Positions 12,490 to 22,523 of a stretch of 64,000 nucleotides of DNA are shown here, piece after piece. Positions within the stretch are counted from its first letter, which is position 1. Each line of letters begins with the position of its first letter. A program made the translations under genes and the position numbers. Origin of the DNA: Gavia stellata (Eukaryota > Chordata > Aves > Gaviiformes > Gaviidae). The notes under the pieces were generated by a model, which ran no database searches, had not been told where the DNA came from, and worked only from the letters and a program-made list of their open reading frames with translations. Location: positions 125,464,668 through 125,528,667 of the forward strand of contig NC_082594.1 in assembly GCF_030936135.1 (NCBI RefSeq), given 5' to 3'.

Positions 12490-14406
12490 ACCATCGGATC
12501 TGAATCAGCTCTCCTGAAGAGTGGAAGCGCTGTTGCTACTTGAGCAACAGTGAAAAGAATTCCCATGGGAATAATCAGCTAAAGCAACCATGATTTTGGC
12601 CGCTTAAAACTACTGGGCCAAATCCTGCCAGTCCTTCATCTGTGCTCTGCTAAATTCCTGCTGGCATCAAAGGGAATAATTTTGCTTGAGTAAAAGGATA
12701 GTGATTGTATAGTGCTGCTGGATTGAGCGAGTATTTCTGGATCTGTTTACCACTTGACTGTAAGAGCACCAGCAACACTTGTCTGCCGCAGGAATGAGCA
12801 AGAAGCCATGACTGGTGTTTGCCAAATAAAAAAATCACACCACGGGAATAGGCAGAAGGACTTTATTGTGCCTCAGAATCACAGATGAACTGACAGATGA
12901 GCATTAGAGAAATAAATAAGACTGCATGATTTTTCCATAAGATCTACAGCTTAAAAAGAGGGTCAGGAAGCATTTTTAAGAATTTTAGGAGACTTGGAAG
13001 ATGTGTGTTTTTGCTCGTGTTCGCTGTACTCTAGAAAGCTTCTTCCAGGCTCCCTCCTCCTTCAGTGCTGCCTGTGAGGACCGCTCTGCTGATAGCAAGA
13101 GCGAGCCCCAGATGACAGCAGGTTGGTGGGTATAGCCAGACAGAAAGGGAGGCTTCACGAAGCCCTTAGAACTAGCCTTGCTTGTTCCAGGTGAAGGACA
13201 GGATAGGGCTTTTTTTGTTTATTGTGAAAGAGTGAGGGTAGATAGGGACTACGTCCATGGGAAATTTAATCTGAAATAATAGAAGGGAGAGGGGAATAAC
13301 GCACTACAGCGTAAGGCTGCACAAACTATGGTGAAGCTCTGCTCCAAGTGTCTTTATCTGGTGGTGGGCTTAGAGTACAACAGAACAGACTTCGCATCCC
13401 TCCTTTGAGGCTGTTCCGTAGATGAAGGGAGCGCGTATTCCCTGGAGGGTCTTAGTTCATTTAGCAGCTTCTTCAAAGTTGTAAGGAAAAAATTGTAGGT
13501 TAGTTGATTTTTAAAGATATTCTTTTAATTGACTCCTAGAACTGCAAGCTTCCTAGGTTTAAGGATATCCTTTCTTCTTTGTTTACCAAGTTCTCTAAGG
13601 GATGAGCTAATTATATTACAGCAAGTTCAAAGCAGCTGTGTGTATGCCCTGGGCAGCTCTTAAACATTTGCTGAAAGGTATAACAGGTGGCTAGGTGGTA
13701 GGTGGTCGTAAATAATCCTTTACTGTATTAAGTTAGGCTTCAAACATGCAGCTAAGTTGTGTCCTGTCTCCTCTCCCCGCTCTTGTATGAAGATGGTGTC
13801 TGTGTTTTTTATTGAGGGCAGTGCCTGGCAGGGATCAGGACCCTGCACTGAACACTGAAGCAAGCAAGATAATTTCCACGGTTGTCATCTGAGTAAAAAT
13901 GAGGTTTTGTTGGACCTTCCCCCAACCACCCTCATGCAACAATGGCTTTGTTCATTGTGGCTTCCCTATTTGATGTATTTTCCCCTCCATTAGCCCCCCT
14001 TTCGCCAGCCTACCACTTTGTCATATATGTAAATGTCAAGCGGCTTTAAAAATGAATCAGAACATTATTTCTGTCACCCTCAGATATCTGACCACCTCCA
14101 TCTCTGTGCTTGCCCTCTAAAATGCTCTCTGTAATTACTCGGTATGGGCTAAGTTGGACTAATTTAGTAACAGATAAGCGTAAAGTGAATTACTGCAATG
14201 TACTTGGTTCCTCAGCCAGATTTCAGACTTCTCACATCTCTTTCCTTAGTTGTAACAACTAATATGTTTAGTACCTCATCCCACACCATATTAGCATCAA
14301 TGCCAGGATTTGGGAGGGTTTGCAAGAGTACTCATTCCTCATTTGGTCTCAAATTAGGCCAAAATGCAAACTTTATGAAAACAAATTCAGTTCATTTTCC
14401 AAGAAA

Positions 14407-14560
14407 TTAATCTTCGTAATTTATTTAATTTTCAAACTTTTAAAGATATTTTTAAATTAAGCATGTTATATAGAAAAGAGATTCTATTAAATTATAAAAA
14501 ATATAATTTAAAAATTTTAAATGTAAATATAATTTTAAACTTTAAATATGAAATACAAAT
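14407..14560. repeat. AT-rich low-complexity segment
   Basis: About 150 bases are dominated by A and T in TTTAAA and ATATAA-like strings. No gene is seen in it. Confidence 0.7.
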
Positions 14561-15129
14561 ATAGACAGTTGAAATAGTTAAACCTTTCAGGATTTTTGTG
14601 GGATTTACTATTTGTATTCTCAACCCAATAGTTTGGCAACGTGAACATGAATTTGGAAAAAGTTTTGGTCTACCTGAGACTTCTTTTTTTGATTTCAGCA
14701 AAGTCTCAAGCACTATATGTCGTCTTCAGCTGCATGAGCAGGATTCTCTACTGGAGTGAAATAATATAATGCTGTGGCTTCAAGGAGTTGTTTTGGCTTT
14801 TTCAGTGAGCATGGATTTACTGAAAGGGCTCTAGAGGCTCAGAGAACTTAAACCCCATCTTTCCATCTAACTAGCAATGGCCGGTGTGATATATACATTC
14901 TCCTGTCTCATGATGTAGTTACAGCTGGATGGTGATTAACCTCATATAGTAGTTAATTCCCAGAAAATACAAGCAGAGATGTGGGATTGAAGGGAGCTCA
15001 TGTTTGTTCAGAGACTTTCTTGCTGCCTAGTGAGTAGCAGTTTCAAGTAGTTCAAGGTGCAGGTGGTGAGTTGGCTGTTTCTTGCAATATTTGGTGCCAT
15101 GTTTAGTCACTTGCCGTAGGTGTGCACTG

Positions 15130-15604
15130 TCACTTATGAGTGCGTTTAAGAGCGACTATGGCTCCAACAGTGCATTTGGCAGAGACTATATGGTTTCGAG
15201 TGGATATAACTTCAGGAATGGTCTTGGGAATGGACATGGTCTTGGGAGTTGGTTTGGGAGAGATCATGGCCCTGAGGATGCATTTGGGGAAGCATCTGGG
15301 GCTAGGAGAGAGAGGGGGCTTGGGAGTGAATGGAGCTTTATGAATGTGTTTGGAAGATGATGTGGTCTTGGGAGGAGTGGGCACGGTCTTTGGAAAAAAT
15401 GCAGTACTTGGTGTGCTTTTGCAATTAGTCTTTGCCTGAGGGTTTGGGAACTTGTCTTGCCTTTTGTACGTGTTAGGAGTGGCGCTTAGGGCTCTGCTGG
15501 AAGGTGGTCTTTTGACCTGTCTTTCGTCTGATATTTCCATGGCATCTTGCACCCACTGGAGGTCAGTCCTCACATAGATCTTGCAGTGTGCTGTAGTAAG
15601 GAAC
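15130..15604 (-). other. Pseudogene exon 3 with long basic Pro/Thr-rich open tail
   Basis: The acceptor AG lies at 15605-15606. About 30 codons of chemokine C-terminal homology (ending in SDERQ) come first. The tail that follows is rich in Lys, Pro, Thr and Ser, with repeated PKT and PKP triplets. Its DNA is a degenerate repeat of about 18 nt with a TGGTCTTGGGA-like core on the plus strand. Since 18 is a multiple of three, the repeat keeps frames open, and a Gly-rich frame is also open on the plus strand (15082-15360). Relative to the intact gene, the distance from acceptor to shared 3' flank is about 370 bases longer, which fits repeat expansion or insertion after the exon. Confidence 0.7.
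15150..15420 (+). repeat. Degenerate minisatellite of about 18 nt
   Basis: Recurring GGTCTTGGGAATGG-like units are spaced by about 18 bases, clearest around 15215-15260 and again near 15362-15395. Purines are strongly biased to the plus strand. The tract lies in the tail of the pseudogene terminal exon and has no counterpart in the intact XCL1 copy. Confidence 0.6.
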
Positions 15605-16376
15605 CTGCAGAAGAGAAGCAAAGGCAGGCAGCCATTACACTTCTGGTTTCTAACCCAAGATTCACGGTAAATGTCACAATGAGACCTTTTAAATTCATTT
15701 GTCATCACATATTCCACAAAAAAAACAGACAGCAACACTAACTGTTCATACATTGTGCATGAGTATAATTATAGATAGTATGAGTATATATGAGTATATG
15801 TAATTATACTCATGCGCAGTGTATGATCGGTTGGTGTTGCTGCCTGCAACTGTGAATCACTCTGGGGAGTCTCATATACAGCAAACAGCTGGTGAACAGC
15901 TGGTGAAAGAGTTACTAAGCTAAAGGATAAAAGTACCTGGCAAAAAGCATCATCTATGCTTAGAAAATAGGTGTGTTTGTGGAGCAGCACTATGTACTAC
16001 TAGTGGGAAGATCTCAAAATGTTCTTCAAGGAGAGATAAATGGTTATATAGGATGAAAACTGTGCTCCCTTTTTCTCCAAGTGTATAAACTGCAGTGGTT
16101 TTATTTTGGGTGCCAATTTCCAGTACTGTACAGCACCTATAAATTCTGTATGTGCAGCAGCTCCAAAAACGAAGGTTAATTTGTCTTAAGGTAGGCATCC
16201 AAAAATAGAAACCACCCCCTCCTCCCTCTGGTATGCAGTTTTGAAAAGAATGAAGTAAGTGTCAAAAGGCCAACAGCTTTGTAGTGACTGCTAGTGAAGT
16301 GATGGTGATCCCAGTCATTATTCCTCTCTTCCCCATACAAGTGTGTTCTGCAGAGGGAATGCACTGAGGATTTACT

Positions 16377-16470
16377 ATGATGGAGATGACAGCCTAAAAG
16401 TCTGGGCAGCTCTTACCAAGAAGCTCATAGTATGAGCGTGTTCTCAACTCATGCCGCAGGAATCAGCCTT
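16377..16470 (-). pseudogene. Probable remnant of XCL1-like exon 2
   Basis: Placed by position and partial similarity. The acceptor side reads TTCTCTTAG, and the donor side reads CCATCAT followed by agtaaatcc, where the intact gene has CCATCAT then gtaagtatcc. About 94 bases remain against 118 in the intact exon. The frame needed for exon 3 contains a TAG, and the first conserved cysteine is not recognisable. Only a pairwise alignment could settle this. Confidence 0.4.
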
Positions 16471-18740
16471 CTAAGAGAAACCTGGAAATGCCATGAGCAC
16501 CAAGGGTCCACGTCTATAATTCTGTTTATCTCCTTTTTTACCTCCTGTCATTCACTTTTCTGATCCTTTTTTGCCTTTTCTGCCTCTATGTGCCTCCCAC
16601 ACTCCTTTGCCAGTATTATTCTTGCCTGTCCTTCCCTCTCCGTTTCTTCTTTTCATGACAGGACCAATCCATCTCCCCTCTTTTTACTCCTTGCAATTTT
16701 TTCCCTTCATAAAAGGTATGGCTGCCTGCTGTGCCTTAACACTGGCTTTTTAGAAAAAAACAAACTCACCTTGCAACCAACAGCAAATTCCTTGAAAAGC
16801 ACCCTTACAACATGGTCTCCAAGCTATGTTTTTTTGTCTCTTTCTCACTTTGTTTTTGGCAAAATCTCTCTTCTTTAGCATGTTAGTCAACAGAACTATT
16901 AGCTACCTTGGTTACTCCTCTTGCTGCCTCTGCATATCCCATGTACTTAACAGCAAAAAAATCCCAGTTTTTTTTTTTTCCAGACTTTCTCCTTCATGTC
17001 TCTCTCCCTACATGGGAATGTTTTATAACAAATAATCCCTCCTAGAAAACAGAAATACTTGGCTCTGAAAAGTTACTAACAATGCTGCAAGCAAGGAAGA
17101 TCAGATATAGAACTACTCTCCATGAAATTGCTGAGAATAAGTGGCAGTAACCTCAGGGCATGCATGGGTCACTTCACGAGCAAGTTAGAGGCGTCCTTGA
17201 TTTTGACTTTCCCTTATATTGTGAATGTGGTTTTTGTGCTTTAATCTTTGCATTTTGATGGCTTTGCGTGAGGCTACATGTGATCAGTTTGCGCCTGTGA
17301 TTTTTGCACTCAAGTCTGTGCAGAAGTTTTTCTTCCCTTTGTGATTATGCACACCACATGAGAGCTTCAGCAGCAGGCGTGGTCTCTGCATTCGAGGCTA
17401 TATCACGTCACCACTGTAAATAACGGGCAGCGGTGGTCTTAAGGTCATAACTGTACAAAGTCAGGAATAAGACTTCATTATATCAATCACTTGTACCCCT
17501 TTGTCTTGAATGCTGTTTTTGCTTCCACTATCCTCACATCTGTGACATATTTATCAGCAAGATAAGAACCCAACAAAAAGGTAAGATACGTTGTCAGAGG
17601 GCTGACAGACTGATAAATGAGGATACTAGAAGATTAGGTCTATGTAGATTAGAGAAGGGCAAATAAGAGGTGAAATACAAGTCTGCACAGCAAAAAGGAA
17701 AAGACTGTATCTGAAACTGACTCAGGAATCTTCATAAAATGTCATTAACCCATGCAGCTCATTGCTATAAGGCATCAGTGAGATTAAAAGACAGTATCTA
17801 TATATATGGCTTCAAGATTTTATCATTACAGGAGAGCAAATAAGAGATTTCTAAGGCACAGAAACTCTCCTTGCATTAAGGTGGAAGCCCACCACGAAGA
17901 TGAATCTCCCATGTAGGCAAGTTATGCTGTAACTGCCTTCAGCAGGATTTCTTGCTGATTTGGTTGCATGAATCGACTCTCGCTGAGAATGAATCCTGAA
18001 CTCATCAGGCTGCAGGTGCAATGTGGTTGGGTTGGGAATTCCTGTCGGCTTGCAAATTTGCGTCTCACTTTGTGCACAGTGAAGATATCAAGCTGAAAGG
18101 TGACCAGAGTAGCTGTTGTATGGAGTTTCATTGCTGGTGGCTTCTGTGTCAAGGCAGAGAAGAAAGTGGTTAACACAAGCCGCCTTTCGTGGAGTGTGTA
18201 CTGTTGTTCTAAGGTCTGGGTTTTGCCAGAAAAGTAGTGGAGTAGTGGGAAAGGGGTATATATGTAGAAAATTTTAATTCTGGTGACAGAGAACCATGTC
18301 TTTCCTGTCCATTATCTGTTAGTAGCCCCCCTGTGAAGGCCTTTCCTGCTTAAACCCTCTTGTGGCTGAAGTTCTCTGAATTAAGTTTTATTTTAGCCTC
18401 TTTCAATTTAGCTACTTTTCTGCTGTGCTGTCTACGTTTTGAACATTGTACGTAAAGAGCCCCACAGAAGCACGGAATGACACTCTCTGACCACCAGACC
18501 ACTGACAAAGGGAACATGCATCAAAGGAAAGCTAGTTTTGTAAGTGGGAATGGGAATGAGGTGCCCCAATCACCGGGGCTGTGTAAGCCGGTGGTTATCT
18601 TTAGAAGCAGCTCTGGAAGGGGTACCGCATGTCCCTTCTGTGGGGTGGAACTTGTCAAAAGGTTAATGCTTTCTCCTTGACCTCCAGGGAGCCCAGGCTG
18701 ATACCACAAAGTGCAGAAGACATGCTTTCACCTGCAGGAC

Positions 18741-21700
18741 ATCACCGTTGCCACAAGTCATTTTGTGAATCCCGCTTGGGAGCGGGGGCTCTGTTAGGCA
18801 GCCGCAGGGGAGTTTGTGGGGCTTCAAAGCAAAACATACGTTTCGGAGAGTTTGCAAATATGTTCATGTAATTCCAGACTGTCAGCTGAAGTCCTGAAAT
18901 CTCTTAAATTATTTTTGAGATGGAAAAAACACCCACCCAGCTATAGTTCTACTAAAATCTTTATTTGCAACCACAAAGCTTCTTCCAAAACTTTCTCTGA
19001 GTGATAACTGTTTCTTATGGTTGTAGTTTTAAAGGCTGGATTTGGACATTCTTGGAACTTTCATTCACTACAAGTAGTCACAATAGGGAGGAATCAACGA
19101 GTTTGAGTTTAAAAAGTAAAGTTTACCCCAGCCATTTTTCTTCAGTTGGATGATTCTTCATTTAAAAAGTTACATCTGAGCCCATAAAACATACGCCTTA
19201 GAGTAATATTGTTATAAACATATCACTAATTTTATCCAATAAGGAATTGCCACTTCACTTTTTTCCAGCATAGTAAAAATCTAGAAATGGATATCTGCAA
19301 TATTTTGCCAATTTAGTTGCTTAACTCGATTGGTATCATAACAGCAGGTTCTTCTGAGCGACAAGGTCTCCCTCATGAGAGATGCTCATGCTAGAAGGCC
19401 TTAATAAATCAAACCTGAACTGGCCAGCACCTCATGAAAAGCACCCCAAGGATAGTACCAGGTGAATCGGCAACTCATAGCACGGCAATTCCTGTTCAGG
19501 GTTTGTTTATAGGCAGGGTTAGGATGACCCTGGAGGTAGGCTGGAGCCCTAACAGAGCCATTTTCTTCTCGCGCTGCACCGAGAGACACTAGGCAATTTT
19601 CACTTGAGGTGTTTGGTGAGTCAATGCTGTCCCGCTGGGGAATACCAGGTAACTCTCTAATGGTCTCAGAGCAGCGGGCATGCTGGAGCTGGCACCATGG
19701 TGGACGTTAGGCAGCAGGCGGTAGGAAACAAGCAGGTATTTTCCCCACTGAGAAGCCTACAGGAGCCTCGTCTTGCACATGTATTCCCAGGTACGCGCAA
19801 ACACGTGAATCCACGCAGATATATGCACCCTTACTGTCACTCTCTCCAGTGCCAATCTTTCAGGGAGACTCCACAACCTAGTGCTTGCTCTTACAACAAA
19901 CACTTGTTCACCTCATGGTTCTTGAGGAAGTTGTAACCTCAGTGTGGAACTAAAAGGCTCAGAAACCCAGAGGGGAAGGAGAAAGTTATCAGATTTGTTT
20001 CAGGTGTTATGATTTCTAAATAACATTTGAGGTATTTTTTTTTTCCTTCCGTTTTTAAGGGCTTAATGCAAGAAATAATCAATATGATACATAGTAATCA
20101 GCCCAAATCAAGTGACCGTCACTGTACAAAAATGAATTAAGTCATTAGCAGAGCAGGACATGAGCTTGTATTTTTGGAGTCCGTGTCTCTTGTGACAGGA
20201 CCAGCCTTTTTCTTTGCAGAGCAAATGTAATAATTTGGCCTAGACTCTTTTATTTTAAGCCTCAGCCAGACAGGAAGGAAAAACAAAACTTCTCCAGCAA
20301 AGGGCCTGCTGTGCAACCCCATTTTCTGTGGTCTCTTTAAAGGAGGGGGGCAATAAACAGGCCTTGAACCAGCACATGCTCTGGAGATGTCTCAAATGAG
20401 CTTCACGAAGTTAGAAGGTTCATTTAAATTGCAATCCAATACTTGATTTTTGGGATAGTTATTTACTGTTTCATACAACAGGCTGCTGGAGATCAGGTGT
20501 TGGAAGGTGTGTCCATGATTAGCTCCAGTCCTTTTCTAGATGGGGTCTTTTATGGGCTGATGTATTCTATTTCTAATGACGGTGAAATTATTAGCAGAAG
20601 AGGTATTTTTTGTATGCTTCCTTTCCTTTTGAGAATGTAGAAATGCATAGGCAGATTGTACAAACATGGAAACACGAGTTTTTGTCAGTCTGAACCTGCT
20701 GGTTCAGTTGTTTTAATGTTTTCTAGGCTAGAGGGTGAGAAGGATCAGGTGAAATAGGTTTTCTTCTCTGCTTTGGCATTAGCTCTTTGTTGCACAATTT
20801 CCCCTCTCTGTGCTGCCTTTAACTGTCAGGTGAAATGAGGGGAAGGTAAACCATGATGTGACAGCAGAGTATTTTTTTAAATCTTCTGGGTAGCCTCTGT
20901 AGGAGATGTCCTGGCAGGTCTGTTCTCTTCTTCTCAGATCTTCTAACCAAAATACAAGTTCTAAATGAAATTCATCCATGGGTGGATAGCATGGGGTGGG
21001 AAATGGCAGACGGAAATAGCTCTTGGTGTTAGTAAGTGCACAGGCACCGTGGAAGGCAGTAAGGGGGGTCAGAAGGGTGCCCTCAGAACAGGTCAAGTAT
21101 TGCTGCAGGAAGGGCCTTAGGTGTACCCAGAGAGGGGATGGGCTCCCTGGGGTGTGAACATAGAGCACACTGTGTACAGTTTTATCCCGCTGTCCAAATG
21201 ACATGCCCAGCTAAAATTTGTATTCTCAATTACACTGACAACCACTTGCAGTGTAGTAGTTTCGGATGTTTTCAATTTGTTGATTCCTAAGAATTTGCTG
21301 ATGGAAGAGTACAGCTTGGGGCTTCCAGGTTTATGGCACATCTTTTAAGTTTTTGTTTCCCCAAGGTGATGAGAGACTTATCCTAGCGCACATGCGACAG
21401 GACTCAAGGGAGCAAGTGAGCTGCTAAAAGACTGTGACTTACTAAGGACTTAATGGCAGCTGCCTCATACTGCTTTCTTCTGAAACAACTCCCTCTCACT
21501 CTCTTTGTATTTGTTACCCCACTACCTTTCCCCTCACCTTCTACTGTACAGGCTTGCCATAAAATTTGAATTAGCATCTTCCATAGCAAACCCCAATAAT
21601 TTGGGTTAAATAATCAATTAATTTTCAATTTAAATTATAAGGTTTAGCTTTCTGAAATCCATGCAGTGCATTGTTCCACATGGATGAGAGAAGAAAATAT

Positions 21701-22382
21701 TTGTATTTACTGAATTAACATGCCTTACTTGTGATGTCATGTACCAATATTTGGCAAAATAGCGTCACTGATGTATTAATATTTTGCACACGTACCCAGT
21801 CCTCCTCTCTTTTCTTCTTCCCATGTAGGGAGCAATCTGTTAAAATTAGGTGATCAGCTGATGAAAACCTCCAGTGTAAAGCAAAGCACAAATGCTAGTC
21901 AGAAGGCATGTAAAAAACCAATCAAGGAATATCCCAGCTCATCACTGGGGGTTAGGGATTAAATGTTGTAGAAACAGCTTCTAGGAAAGCTGATTGTTAT
22001 GATAAACCCTTAACTTTCTAGTTCTTTAATTATAAATGAGCAGTGAAAAGAATACACCTGCAGCTGTGTAAAGTCATTGTCCAGGACATATACTATTTTT
22101 ATGCAAAAAGCCAGCATGCCCACAGGGGTGGGTAGTTGTCCTCTCTGCCTCTGAAGTTAGTGAAGTTGTGAATTCTTACAGGGGTTGAGGGTTTGTCCAC
22201 TGTGCTCTCTGCTGTCTTTCCCCTGAGCTAAAGATCTGAACACAGTACATCTCTTCAGTCCCTTTTGGAAATGTGAGTGGTGCGCGGTAGAAGAGAAATG
22301 GTTGACTTGTTTCAAATATTGCTGCTCCCTGGGCTGCCATGTGTATTTGGAGGGTCCTTTCTGGCAAAGCGGTGCACAGATC
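18741..22382. other. Intergenic spacer between the two XCL1 copies, first part
   Basis: This stretch is outside the duplicated blocks. No coding exon or known repeat is recognised. The largest open frame (20779-21204, minus, 141 codons) has no motif I recognise and overlaps another open frame on the same strand, consistent with chance. Confidence 0.45.
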
Positions 22383-22523
22383 ACACAGAATGACTAAGGT
22401 TGGAAAAGACCTGTAAGATCATCAAGTCCAACCATCAACTAACACCATCATGCCCACTAAACCATGTCCCGCAATGCCTCGTCCAGATGTTCTTTGAACA
22501 CCTCCAGGGGTGGTGACTCCACA
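22383..22523 (-). mobile_element. CR1 LINE 3' fragment, reverse orientation
   Basis: About 140 bases match the CR1 3' end on the minus strand. The run GTTGGAAAAGACCTGTAAGA corresponds to the terminal TTTTCCAAC motif. The ACCATGTCCCGCAATGCC and TTTGAACACCTCCAGG segments follow. It shares the unusual CTTACAG string with the copies at 5649, 6254 and 59730, suggesting one CR1 subfamily. Confidence 0.93.

Larger units (their letters stand above)
6304..14991. other. Intergenic sequence, one poly-C tract, AT-rich end
   Basis: No coding exon or known repeat is recognised across this stretch. It lies downstream (minus-strand sense) of the XCL1-like pseudogene. Features are a 21-base C run (12469-12489) and an A/T-rich segment (14407-14560). 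Open frames are all below 100 codons and show no motifs. Confidence 0.45.
15130..18131 (-). pseudogene. XCL1-like tandem pseudogene
   Basis: A decayed paralogue of the intact XCL1 gene 10-11 kb away. Exon 1 (18062-18131) keeps the MKLH start and TVH motif, but polar Gln and Asp interrupt the hydrophobic signal core. The donor that is gtaagt in the intact gene reads gcaaat here. The position of the TATA box reads GTGTAC-like. Exon 2 is recognisable only as a remnant (16377-16470) with an in-frame TAG and a ruined donor. Exon 3 (15130-15604) has a good acceptor (TTCTCTTCTGCAG) and aligns without gaps to intact exon 3 over about 30 codons. It keeps the FxTT, KI and WV positions, but Cys73 is Tyr and Ile70 is Cys. 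The stop is replaced by sense codons, and the frame runs on about 125 residues through a K/P/T/S-rich segment. Signal, promoter and splicing damage argue against function. Transcription from another promoter cannot be excluded. Confidence 0.8.
14992..18740 (-). repeat. Tandem segmental duplication, downstream (decayed) copy
   Basis: This interval aligns in order and orientation with about 25270-29700. Matching blocks are the 3' flank (around 14992-15025 against 25271-25302), exon 3, the intron-1 start (about 17740-18060 against 28625-28965), exon 1, and the upstream flank as far as about 18725 against 29695. Blocks outside exons are as well preserved as exons, so this was genomic duplication and not retrotransposition. 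Outer boundaries are approximate. Confidence 0.85.

Noticed and set aside
15082..15360. Gly-rich plus-strand open frame
   Set aside because: It is the opposite strand of the 18-nt repeat in the XCL1-like pseudogene exon. The repeat length keeps several frames open, and the Gly-rich composition follows from its G-rich units.
17922..18176. 84-codon minus-strand frame read as one intact small protein
   Set aside because: It reads from the leader through exon 1 into intron 1. Comparison with the intact copy shows where the exon should end.
20779..21341. 141- and 74-codon minus-strand frames taken as a broken gene
   Set aside because: They overlap in different frames, but no family was recognised and no splice or poly(A) structure accompanies them.
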